A stretch of 64,000 bases of DNA. It comes from Gonium pectorale. Its lineage: Eukaryota > Chlorophyta > Chlorophyceae > Chlamydomonadales > Volvocaceae. The translations under genes and the position numbers were made by a program. The notes under the pieces were generated by a model, which had not been told where the DNA came from, ran no database searches, and was given only the letters and a program-made list of their open reading frames with translations. This document shows, piece after piece, positions 26,201 through 37,300 of the stretch; the first letter of the stretch is position 1; every line of letters begins with the position of its first letter. The stretch spans positions 104,403-168,402 of the forward strand of contig LSYV01000086.1 of assembly GCA_001584585.1 (NCBI GenBank). The letters run 5' to 3'.

Positions 26201-28986
26201 TCTCAACTGGCAGCAGATAAGGCCCAACGTCTCCACTTCACAGCGTAGACGGTGTGCCACAAGTGCGCTTCTTGTAGGCTTCAGTGCACTCATGTTGAGT
26301 CTGGCTTTCGTTCTGCCATTACTCCGAACACCCATTCTACAGTAATGTACACCCGTACATTCCGCAGGCCATCCTGATGACGCTGCTGGACGTGGCCATG
26401 GCGCTGCGTCACCTGCACTCGCTCAACCTGATCCACAGGGGTGCGTGGGGCAGAGAGGGCCACTACGCCGGTAACTTCATAGGAACTGGACGGGTTCTTT
26501 TGACGTGACCCGCTCTGTGTCAGTCCGTTGCCAGGCTGCGGTACCATGGGTCACCTCCTCTTGTCGGGTCAGTGCACCGTACAGTGTCCGTGCATGCGCG
26601 CGACATCCCCATCTCTCCCCGCCTGCCCCGCCTGCCCCGTCGCCCCACTGCCGCTACTTCAGACATTAAGCCCGCCAACGTGCTGCTCAAGACGTGCCCC
26701 ACCGACCCGCGCGGCTTTACCGCGAAGCTGGCAGGTGAGTGCGTGTGTTTGGTGGGCGTCACCCTTGATGCCGTGATGGAGCAAACGCAGAATCCAGCGC
26801 AGTTCTTTGCGTTGGCCGTCCCCCTCTTTGACCGCTCCCTCCCGGTTTGTCCTTCACAGATTTTGGTTTCGTCGCGCTGCTGAACCAGGTGCGGTACCAA
26901 GGCGATTGCTGATTTCAGTTAGCACCAACGGTAACTGATTTTTGATGCTCGATCGGGGCTTGTGGCTGGCATTTTGCGACATACATTTAGGTGCACCGCA
27001 ATGCATGTACTGGACTCCCAGAAATCATCAGCATCTGCAATTATCCGCACGACAGGCTGCCTGTAGTGCCTTGGTGTTCAATCGCTAAAATGTGTGTCTG
27101 CATATGCCCTTGCGCGTGCCTCGTAGCCCGGTGACGAGAGCAGCGGCTTGGAGCCGTACGCCTACGTTGAGGACGCCGCCGGCACGTAGGTCCTAAGAGC
27201 GTTATAGGAACCCTGCGTACACTGTTGTTGCTTCTGGTTTCACTGTATTGTACGGCATGCAGGCTAGTATTTGAGCAGCGAGCAAGGCTTTTGCTACTTT
27301 GCTACGGCATTGGTATTCCCACCCGACTCTGTTCCCACCTGATTGTGTAGCCTTGGGGGCAGTCGTCATCGGCTCGTATGGCCGGAATGCCCCATGAGTA
27401 CCTCTGTGGGCAAGCTGCGACCCTGCCGTGTTGACTGACTGGTCCCTATTGGGCCCCGGGCGGGCCCTGCGGCGTGTCAAACCACATGCGTGTTGAAGAC
27501 ATTTGTTTGGCACCTACCTGTTACTGGCCAGCCTCCCTGACCTTCCCCTGCGCCGCGCTTGCCTCCTCTGGCCACGCAGGATTTCCCACATCGCGCCGGA
27601 AGCCATGCAGGCTCGTAAGTCTCTTGCGCGGCTTGCGCCTGTCGCTTTCGCGCACTCCCTCGAAGGATCCGTTGGGCCAGGCCAGGCCGCTCTGAACAGC
27701 TTGGTCGCATTGGCTGGCCAACACGCAGGCATGCTCCCCGGACTCGGCTCACGCCGCTACCGCGCAGTGCGATTCATGCGTGGATGGCTTCCGGCTTGCT
27801 CAGCAGTCGGCCGTGGTGCCCTATCAGATATTCGTCTTCCCTGGACCTTGACTTACCCCTGCCTACCCGCCTCGGCCCCGCCCCGCGCTGCGTATGCCGC
27901 CCACTGCGTGACTGTTATAGCAACTCTCCTCACGTCGCGCGCGGACGTCTACAGCTTTGGCATCATGATGTGGTGAGCCCGGCCGGCCTATGCACCGGGC
28001 GTCGCGTCAGACGGGTGCCTACTGGCAGCTAGCGCGAACGCCGGCCCCTGTATGTATCTGGTGGATGGTTAGAATAGACGCCAGGCTTATCCCATTGCGT
28101 TGTCACCGGTGGTGCGCTGCCCGTTGGCCCCCCTTCAGGGAGATGACCTCCTGCGGTGTACGACCCTATCCCGAGGTGCGTACCGCAGACGGCTGGACTT
28201 GCTGCTGCCCTGCCTCCCTTGCTGCCCCTGCTATCCTACCCCCAGAGCAGTTGCGTTGAGGCGGGCAGCGACGGTCCCGGCGTGTAACTGTATCATTATG
28301 GCATCGTTCTAGCACCCGATGACGGGAGACTGAGCTCGGCGCCAGTACAGTCTCGTCAACAACGCTGCTTCTTGCAACCCCCCCGGCCCGATCCGACCCG
28401 CAGGTGCACCCGGGCCACATTCTGAACCGCGTCAAGGCCGGGTTGCGCCCCGTGTTCCACAGCGCCGTACCATTGCCGTACAGGTGCGTCCAGCGGTTCA
28501 CAAATGAACACGGGTCCCTTCCCGCGCTGGACACGTTGGCCGTGGCAATGCGAGCGAATGTCCGAATGAGCACCTGTACCAGGTATCCGTACGACAAACA
28601 GCGCCACTGGGACCGGTGTCACCCTATCGGATCCATATTTTCATGGACCTTGCTCCCTGAGTGTGTCGACCCAAGCCATCCCGTCCCTCCTGGGACGCCT
28701 CGCTTGGCACCGAAGGCGTCGTCACCCTTACATCGTCCACCGCCAGCCTGGTTCTTGTGCAGCGACGGTCAATTCCAGCAAGAAAAAACATCCCTAAAGC
28801 ATGTTTGCAACTGGACAGCTATCGGCCCGTAGTGCGATTCGGCGTCGCGCCTTCCGACCGGTTTCCCTCCTTCGCTGCCCCCACAGTGCACTGGCTCAGC
28901 GCTGTTGGTCGGCCGATCCCGCCAAGCGCCCGCGCAGCCCCGAGCTGGTGGTCGCGCTCAACGAGCTACTCAGGATCATGGGCTAG
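20202..28986 (+). CDS. GAF-GAF-TKL protein kinase, copy A
   Basis: Predicted cytosolic serine/threonine (TKL/Raf-like) kinase with two degenerate N-terminal GAF domains. Exons: 20202-20332, 20478-22419, 22685-23456, 23636-23753, 23939-24224, 24575-24592, 25006-25239, 25561-25663, 25897-26066, 26368-26440, 26663-26734, 26860-26888, 27127-27185, 27580-27614, 27921-27972, 28139-28175, 28404-28483, 28887-28986. Their sum is 4,311 nt, an exact multiple of three, giving about 1,436 residues plus a missing 5' exon. GAF1 is split by a long polar insert and ends VAALLPLTAGGRLLGAVWLV; GAF2 ends GALGLYVTFPQQLP. Kinase motifs all present: glycine loop GHGGCAVVF, AVKV lysine, helix-C glutamate in AMELAAATGISHP, hinge VCEWCDRGSL, HRDIKPAN, DFG, IAPE, DVYSFGIMMWEM and CWSADPAKRP near the C-terminus. 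The residues needed for catalysis are intact, so it is probably active. First member of a three-gene tandem array; effector and substrates unknown. Confidence 0.9.
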
Positions 28987-29893
28987 CGGGCGCAGGGACC
29001 GGAAGGGCCAGAGAGGGTTTGTGGCATTGCAGGCGTGGAGTGGAAGTTGAGGAACACACATACAGTTGGTTACAAGATGGCTGCTGCATCCATGCGCAGC
29101 TAGCTCGTATGACTGCTGTATGGCTGCACATGACGTAGTTGGATGGCAACTTAGGCTCGTCCATGCCATCCTGCGTGTCCATCGATGTCGCCAAAGCAGC
29201 CCAAGTCCCGAGGAATGGTACGCGCGTCCGATCACTGTCTTGCCAGATCCAGTAAGGTCGCTGCCGGCGGCTCCCTGTGCTGTTGCGGTTGTTTCCGGGT
29301 GTATCGCGCGCCGGGCAGCAGGTTACAAAACATAGCTGACTAAGGCTTCGGTCCTTCGATCCAGATGTGTCTCCTCTGTGCGCCGACCGTGCGGTACATT
29401 CTATCTATGTCTCGATTAAGCTGCTTGCTTTGGGCTGATGTGGTATGAAGACAGCAGGTATGAAGCGCGGAGTGCAGTATGTGACGGTCTCACATGAACA
29501 CGGCAGGTTTTGAACTTCAATGGACTCGCGAACACGGTCTAGTGGAGAATCTGTATCCTGTTGTACGCTTTATGCACCGCCTTGGTGATGGTGCCCTCCG
29601 TTTCCATGGTTCTGCGTGGGTATCTGTTCCCTCCTTACGAGTCGGCTGCGAGACGCAGGATTTTAGCCAGCACGCAGGTCCTTTCTGCTCGTTGACAGTG
29701 CAAAGCGCGTAGTGTCCATGATGGAGCGGCGTTGACGCAGCACTTCCGTTGGCGGCGTGCCACGGCGTAGGCTGCGCTGTCCTATGCGACGCATGCGTGT
29801 GCGCCATGTTCAACGAAATAAAAGGGACAAAATAATATTTAGTATTTATGAAGAGCGAGGCTGAAGTTTAGCAAGGTTGGTACAGTGTTCATT
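28987..29893. other. Spacer downstream of kinase copy A
   Basis: This holds the 3' untranslated region of copy A and spacer DNA. Short open frames occur on both strands but show no domain, splice continuity or similarity to the other spacers. I see nothing else in it. Confidence 0.5.
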
Positions 29894-29950
29894 CAATACA
29901 TGTTGTACGACCTGTCAATACATGTTGTACGACCTGTGTTGTACGACCTG
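29894..29950. repeat. 22-bp tandem repeat, two full copies plus a partial third
   Basis: Two exact 22-bp units starting CAATACATGTTGTACGACCT are followed by 13 bp of a third. The array directly abuts the zinc-knuckle fragment of a retroelement, so it may belong to that element. Confidence 0.85.
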
Positions 29951-30204
29951 ATCGTTCGCATGGGCGGACACGGGCGGCGCGTTGCTGTCGTGTGTGCCAG
30001 TGCGGCCAGGTCGAAGATGAGAAGCACGTTGTGTTCGAATGTTGTGCCTACGATGAGTTGAGGAGTGCTTGTGGTCTGAGTTTCGAGGACGATGCTGACG
30101 GGGAAGACATGATGATTAGCTTCATGAGCAGGTCTGATCCGCGCAAGTTGGGTGCCTTTCTGTTCTCTGTCTATGAACGTAGGAATGCTCTGTTGAGGGC
30201 GTGA
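29951..30204 (+). mobile_element. LINE-type retrotransposon 3' fragment (zinc knuckle)
   Basis: The frame encodes CRVCQCGQVEDEKHVVFECC followed by AYDELR and ends at a stop after NALLRA. This is the C-x2-C ... H-x4-C knuckle with the EDE-H signature found after the reverse transcriptase or RNase H domain of LINE-like elements. No reverse transcriptase or endonuclease precedes it, so it is a 5'-truncated relic. The same module recurs at 44.6-45.0 kb with different sequence, implying separate element families. Identification rests on motif spacing only. Confidence 0.55.
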
Positions 30205-31307
30205 ACGGGGCTGTGCCGAGGGGCCAAAAGGCTCGTATGGGCACTTGTAACACACACACGACCTGTGAGTCGTACATAGGTTCCGGCGGCCTCTCGAACA
30301 GTGGCTGTCGTGCAATCCAATGCCGTTCTTTGAAACCAAACGATTGGCTGCCAAGCTGTGTTTGGTTTCAGGTTATTCGAGCCAAGCCAGCCAAGCGCTG
30401 TTTGATGTATACCGTGGCGGGAGTTGGGAGGAGTGGCCTGGCTCGAGATACCGTGGTTGGCTCAAGTGCGAGACTCTTCGAAACTAAAGGCCTATTGTAT
30501 GTGATCTTTTACATATATTGTGTGGGGATTTATTGAGACTTTTGTGGCGGTTTTCCAGGGTTTGCTGAACATGAATGCCCCCACCTCGCCTGCAACTCGC
30601 ATGCACCTTACTTTGTTGGCTGTGAGTTAGCCATCTCAAATATACACCACCCACTGTGCAGACGCATGGACACACAGGCAGCTCAATGAAAGCAAGCCGG
30701 CAGGCAGTGGTGCTCGTCCGAACCAAACTCCCGGAGCCTAATTTGGAAGGATTTATAAGCATAGCTTGAATCTACTCTTTGGGTGAAACCTGTTTCTGAT
30801 GCAGTTAGAAGGGTTATGGCAGTATCATACATCATCCTCCGCTTGCATGTCACTATACTTTTTCATTACCACCTTCTACAAGATTTCAACTTGCGTACAT
30901 ACGAGCGTACACTCTGCGTACGGATGGTTATCTGATGTCAGATATTGAGTCCCTATTTTTCACTGCTCCTAGGATGCGTTCTTTGCGTACTTTTAAGGGA
31001 AGCGTTTGTGGATGACTTGTGCACGACTGCAAGGGCAAAATTTAACCAGCGCGGTCACAAGGAATCATCAGCGAAAGTCAGCGCTACTGCGTGCGATAAA
31101 TGCGGCTTTGGTTAGCCTCTGTCATACAACGCTTATGCGGTGGCGAGCCCCCGGACAAGCACGTGGAAGCGCGCTGCCTTGCGTATCCCGCGGCTCTTCG
31201 CAAGACGCATGTTGCAGTGGCGAGCTGTGGTCAGAGCGTGGAGGTGAGGCTATTATGCTGAGCCTCGTAACGAAACGGCCAGGAGGAAAACGCCGCCCGC
31301 TGCGCAG
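30205..31307. other. Spacer upstream of kinase copy B
   Basis: No gene recognised. The part from about 30480 to 31000 is AT-rich compared with the coding regions. The missing first exon of kinase copy B should be near the right end; an ATG-initiated frame at 31135-31243 ends at a GTGAGG donor but leaves the wrong phase for the next exon, so I do not accept it. Confidence 0.45.
30331..30370. repeat. Nested inverted repeat
   Basis: TGAAACCAAAC at 30331-30341 is perfectly repeated in inverse orientation as GTTTGGTTTCA at 30360-30370. Inside the loop, TTGG CTG CCAA forms a second small palindrome. It can fold as a two-tier hairpin; it may be a terminus of a small element. Confidence 0.7.
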
Positions 31308-34300
31308 GAACCTGAACCCCAGGCGCTTCTGCAGCTCTTGAGAGAGCTTGGGGCGCTGCAGGGCGGCAGCTGGCTAGCACGAACGCGGTCCATCCTCGAG
31401 CTTGTGGCGCATGCCACGGGCGCGTCGGCAGCGAGGTTGGTGCAACCGCCATGCAAGATATTGCCCCCTTCCTGCAGAATATATGGCTCTTTGCTCCATA
31501 ATGCAGGCCTAGTAGCCCGCGAGCGCAGTCTCAGGTTTTGCACGCCTACGTGGTTTGTCCCGACAACTCTGTTCAGGACCCGAAACCCAACCATTTCACA
31601 CTCGTGTTATGTTAGAATCATGTGCCGCCACGCGCCTCCCGCAGTCTGTGCGGCATAAACAAGGACCGCCCGCACGGCTTGGTCCTGCTGGTCAGCTCAC
31701 GCAATCAGGTGGCAGGCCCCGTCCCTGACGGCTGCCTCATGGGAAGCATGACGTCTTCCTTTGATGAGGGATGGGAGCTCCAGCTCGCAGCGGCGCTATC
31801 GGCCAAGGCACTCGGCCGCATGGTTGAGGAGCATGTGAGATTGGGGCACCCGAGGGATGCCGGTGCCTTGCGCTGTTTCCCTTGTGCCAAGACCGGCAAT
31901 TGGCTCGGCACAACGCGCCTGACGGAACCGACAATTGCATTGAATCATTCCCGGGCGGTGGCATGTGTCTTGCCCTCCGGCCCGGCTTCGCTCGCCACAT
32001 TCGCGCGCTGCCTGCTGATTCATTCATGATCAAGCCAGCTGCTCGCGTGGTTACATCCTTGACCCACGCTCCCCATAGGTTGCTGTCATGGTCCAACTGC
32101 CGGCAATCGGCACTGGTGCTAGCAGGAGCTATGGGCCAAGGGCGTGCATGGGCAAGGTCGCCGGACAGGCGGTACCATCGCGCCCCATGGCTGTCGCTGT
32201 GGGGCCGTGCCGTGACGGCCCATCTGCCGATTGCGACGATGCGGCAGTCATCCTGACCAGCGACGCCGCGTCGATGAGCATGCGCCAGGGAGCGTCCATG
32301 GCCCCCACTGCTGCAGGAAGCGGAGGCACAGCTGGCGAGGGCGATACGGAGGAGGGTGGCGGCATGGCAGCTCTCGTGCCGCTGACGGCTGGTGGGCGCC
32401 TTGTGGGCGCAGTGTGCCTGGTCCGCTCCCAACCTAGCGGCACCCTGCAGGCTTTCAGTTCAGAACGCTGCCCGTCCCTGTTCTCCAGCCCTCCTGCGCT
32501 CACCCGCCTCGCCCTGTACCTGTCGCTGGCCCTGCTCGGCGGTGACGGCGAGGAGCACCTTGTGGGCCTGCGGGAGTGCGTGCGCGCAATGGAGGAGGCG
32601 GAGAGCATGCAGCAGCTGCTGGGGGCCCTGTGCGACGGCGTGACGCAGCACGTGCGCCGCCTCTTTTTGCTCGACCCGTGGGTCGTCCCGTCGCTAGTTC
32701 CGGAGCCCTCCGCCTCCGTGGGCCTCATGTTCAGCTGGGAGGGAGCTGCAGCCAGCGCCGCCCGGTCGACGCCGAAGCAGGGCCTGCAATCTCAACAGCC
32801 GCCGCCCTCATCGGCTGAGCTGCGGCGGACCGCGTCAACACCTGCCATGTCGTTACTGGTGTCAAGCTTTACAGGCAGCAGGCGGCCTCCTTGCGCCGGC
32901 AAGGACGCGCCAGCAGGCCACGGCGGGTTGCAGGGCACGGAGAGGACTGGCAGGTCAACAGGACCGGGCATGACGGCGGCAGGTGATCGCAGCCTGTTGA
33001 GGACTGACCCTGATGTGGCCGTGGCCAACAGCACGGCGCCCCTCACGCCGGCTGGGCGCATGGCAAAGCCGGCGGTACAGGCCACGGACGGTGCGGAGCA
33101 AAGGGCTGACTCCCCCATTGCCAGCTCATCTTGCCTGGGCCTACTTGACATGTGCGATGAACCGATGTTGTCGCAAGGGCACACTGCGCAGGACGGGGCC
33201 CTGGAGGATGGCGTGACCCCAGCTCTACTGGCAGAGCCCTTCACGCTACAGCAAACCGTGCTGCGGGAGCTTGTGCAGGGCGCCTTTCGAGAAGGCAAGC
33301 GCGAAGGCAGCTTGCGCTTGCCGGCGCAGCCGGAGGGCGCAGCGGCCGCCGTTGGTGGCATACTGAGTGCGGGAGGCGGTCCACGACCGGCTTCGGAGCC
33401 AAAGCAGCCAATAGCTGCGGAGGTGGTCGAGGACTGCGCGGCGCACCTGCAAGACCCCACCAAGCCGGCGCGCGACATCCTGCTGCTGCGTGCCAGCGGA
33501 ATGAAGGCCCGCCACGATGGGAGCAGTGGTGCGCCTGGCCCCGCAGGTGGGCCGATCCCCCGTGGGCACCGGAGCGTGGGCTCGCTGCTCCTGCTGGCGC
33601 TGCCCACCGGCCACCGCCGTGGCGCGCTGGGCTTGTACGTCACGTTTCCCCAACAGCTGCCGCGGCTGCTGCTGCAGCAGGCCCAGACGAGCCTGATGGA
33701 GCTCCTGCAGGTGGGCTGGGCGTTGCCGTTCGCTGGGCTGCTGCATCGGGAGGCTGAGTGGGTTATATCCTGGGTTGCTGGACTTACGGACGGCGGTGCC
33801 GGCGTTGTCTGCGTAACATGTACGGGCCCCTTGTTTGGCGCGCGTGGCCAGGCGGACTTCTCTTCTGCTGTTTATCTCCACCCGCCGCGCGCTGGTGCCA
33901 GGTGCTGTGCCCGCTGGTGGCGCGCAAGCTGGGCGGTGATCTGTCGCTGGAGCTCGAGACGCTCGCCACCGCCACGCCGGGCTCCTACGCGGTGCCGCGG
34001 TCCGTGTCACGGGCCTTTCTGTCGACCTCACGTACCACCGACCTGTCGGCGGCTATCATGGAGCCCGCCTCCGTGATGGCCACAGCCCCGGCTAGCATCC
34101 TGCAATCCGCCCTCGGTCAGCCGGCGCCCCGCACCCCCGCCACGGCACCACACCATCAGCAGGCCGCAGGCCGGCCGGGCGGTTCCGTGCGTACCCTCAG
34201 CCTGTTCCGCAGCGTCTTCTCCGAACGGCCGGGCGACCGCGCGGCAGCAGCTGCCAGCGCTTCAGCCCGTTCAACGGGCAGCAGCGCTGCTGGGGACAGT

Positions 34301-37300
34301 GGCCGTGACGGTCATACTTCCCCCAGCCACCAGTCAAAGTCCCGCGCGTGCGGCGACTTCCCGCACAGCTCGGTGGCACGCGGTGGCGCGACTGCCCCCG
34401 TGGGACCGTCCGGTCCAGAGGCGTCAGGGCCGTCACACCTGTTGGGCTTGCTCGGCAGCCAGCTTCCCGCAACAGAGTCCGGTGGCGCTAGCCTGGGCGC
34501 CCTGCAGCGCACCGCCAGCATCATTCACGTCGAGCAGCTGGCGCCCGGTATGTGCGCCAAGGGGATGGGCGGAAAGGAGGGCTGGCTTCATGACGTGAGA
34601 CAGTCCGTCGGTGCAAACCCATAGAGTCGGCAGCGTATGCCAGGCTTGCCCATACGGTAGCTGTCCACCCGGCATTATTAGGAGGCAGCGGGCTGTGCGG
34701 CAGTCATCCAATAATCCAATCTCATATCGCCGGGTGCCATTGGCGTGGCTCCACCGACTGCTACCCTGTCCCCTCGACTCAGCCGCAAGCCCGCCTTCCG
34801 CCCCGCAGCCCAGAGCGGCTTCGGCTCCCAGCTGCCGCTGCTGGTGGCCAGCCTCCAAGACAGCATCAGCAGCGCACGGCTGCGGACGGCGGCGGCCACT
34901 GCCGCGGCGGCATCAGCAGGACGGTCTCCAAGCCAGAGCAGGTGAGGCGCGATGACAGCGGTATTGGGTACGAGTTCGCTGATGTGCAGCGGAACCGAAC
35001 GATACAACAGGCCAACCGAAGGCCCGCCCGGCTCCCTGATCACATCATGTCACACGGTTACTGTTTCAACCGCAAAGGGGGATATCACTATGGGAGTTCC
35101 TATGTGTGTGTGAAGGCATGGAGGTACGGATGGCGGTGTTGGCTGGTCTTTGGCTGTCACGCCACAGCCGTTTGTCACGCAACAGCCGGTGACGAACGTT
35201 GGCGCAAGAGGGGCTCCGTCTGCAAGGGCTCGGTCCCGCCAGGAGGGAGCGTCGCCGGCGCAGGGAGAGCACGGCGCTTGTCGCCTGGCTGCTTCTTGCC
35301 TTTCACGATTGTACGGCTGTGAAAGACGCTTGTCGGACCACACCTTGTGGTACGGTACGCTGTTGGGCCATAAAGGTTATCGTTATGCAAGACAGCTGCG
35401 TTGCGGGGCGTGGGGGAGGTCGCATGGTTTGAGCAACACCGCCTGTGTCTGCGTGCGCACGTCCGCAGGACTCGTAACGGTGCTCCCTCGCCGTCTGTGC
35501 TGCACTCGCTCCGGACCGCTTCGGCCGGTATGGAGGTGGTTGCAGCCACCAGCAGTGGCGGACACGGTGGCAGCGCGGGCACCGGCGGCCGAGGCACGGG
35601 TTCTGGTTTCACCTCGGCAGGGCTTACAGGGGACGCCAGTAGCAGCATCTGTGGCGGCGCGCTGACCGAGTTGGCGCAGCTGCGGCTGGGCAGGCGGCTG
35701 GGCCACGGTGGCTGCGCGGTGGTGTTTAAGGCACGGCTGGGGACCCAGGACTGCGCCGTCAAGGTGGGCAGTGGGTTGGCTGCATAGGCGCTGTTCATAA
35801 GTCTTCTGGCAGGGCTACCGTAAGTGATGAGCCAACTTGAGCAGGGGCGCTGCGAGACCGCGCCGGGGCGGCTGCGGCGGCTGCCTTGCTGGGTCAACAA
35901 AGCGCCAACCCCAAGCATGCATGCTAACCTCCACCTACCGCCCCACGACTGAGTCTGACTCGCTCCCTCGCGGCCTGCCCTCGCCTGTGCGGCGGGATCC
36001 TCACCGGGATCTACCTATTCCGCCCGTGCCTCCGCATCTCACCGCCCCCACACTCAGCTAATGGACCTTCCGGAGGTGAGAGTACCGGGGCGATGAATGT
36101 CAGTGACAAGGCATTTGCCATCTGCCGGCCGCCTGCTGGAAGATGTAGTCCCCTGAGCATGTCCCACATCCCAGACACAGAGGCGCTGGAGGCTTCATGC
36201 CCCCTGTTCTATGCGCACGGTAATGACGACGATCGCATCGGCCACCGTAGGATGACGGCCGAGTGTCGCGAGAACTGGAGCCCGCTCCAGCTACGGCGTT
36301 GCCAAGCAGCGGCGACCCGCCGAGGGCCGGCGCTGCAGGCGACTGCTCCGCTGCTGGGCGGGTGCTACCCACGGAGCCTCACATGGAAACGCACGGCTCC
36401 TCCTTGGCACACGCCACCGCGAAGGCCCGCGCCCGGGCTGCCGAGCGGCAGGTGGCCGCGCGGAGGGCGCTCCTCCGAAACGCGATGGAGCTGGCGGCCG
36501 CCACGGGCATCAGTCACCCCAACATTATGCAGGTGTGCGGGCGGAGTTCGGGGCGCTGTGTTTTGCTCGAGGCATGTAACGAAGGCTGTACCCGGGCCCA
36601 AGCAAATTGTGGTATTAGCTAACGCCCCAGCATAGTTTTCAGTCTTGCGGTTTTCTCACGAGTCTGATAAAATAAATAAAGGCTCGTTTGCTCTCGTCTC
36701 CACACCGTGGACAGCCTATTGCTGCAGAGCCGGCGCGTCCCCTCACATTGTACGTTGCCGAGCTGCTGTGGGTAGCTGCTCTCGTGTCGTGCGTGCGCTG
36801 CCGTACCTCCCGCTAGGCACCCTACCGCCTGAGCTTGACCTTATGCCCGTACTGCCCTAACCACAGCCTCTTTCACAGCCGCCTTCCTCGCCGCTGTCGC
36901 CCGGGCGCCTCGGTCTTTCCCCTGCGCAGGTGTACACCACCTTCAGCCCAGTGGCTTTGGGTGTAGAGCAACAGCCCGATGGCAGCGAGACCATCGCCCT
37001 GAAGCCGGCGGATGGCACCGAGAAGGACCGAGGCTCGGGTGAGCAGCTACTGTGACTATGGTGTTATCCTTGGTGCTGCGACCTGCAAGGCGCCAGCGCA
37101 TGCGCCGCTCGTGTGCCCTCGTCAACTCTGTTGACCTCCCGCAGACGCGCCGCCCTTGTGCATCGCCATTGTGTGCGAGTGGTGCGACCGGGGCAGCCTG
37201 GCGGGGGCGCTCGCGAACAAGGCGCTCACGCGCGTCGTGCCGGCAGCCAAGGTGTCGGGGCCGCAAGCGAAGGAGGGACAGCGCGAGGTCCGGGTGCTGG

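Noticed and set aside
31135..31243. ATG-initiated frame as possible first exon of kinase copy B
   Set aside because: It ends at a plausible donor but in phase 1, while the next exon needs phase 0; no equivalent exists upstream of copies A or C.
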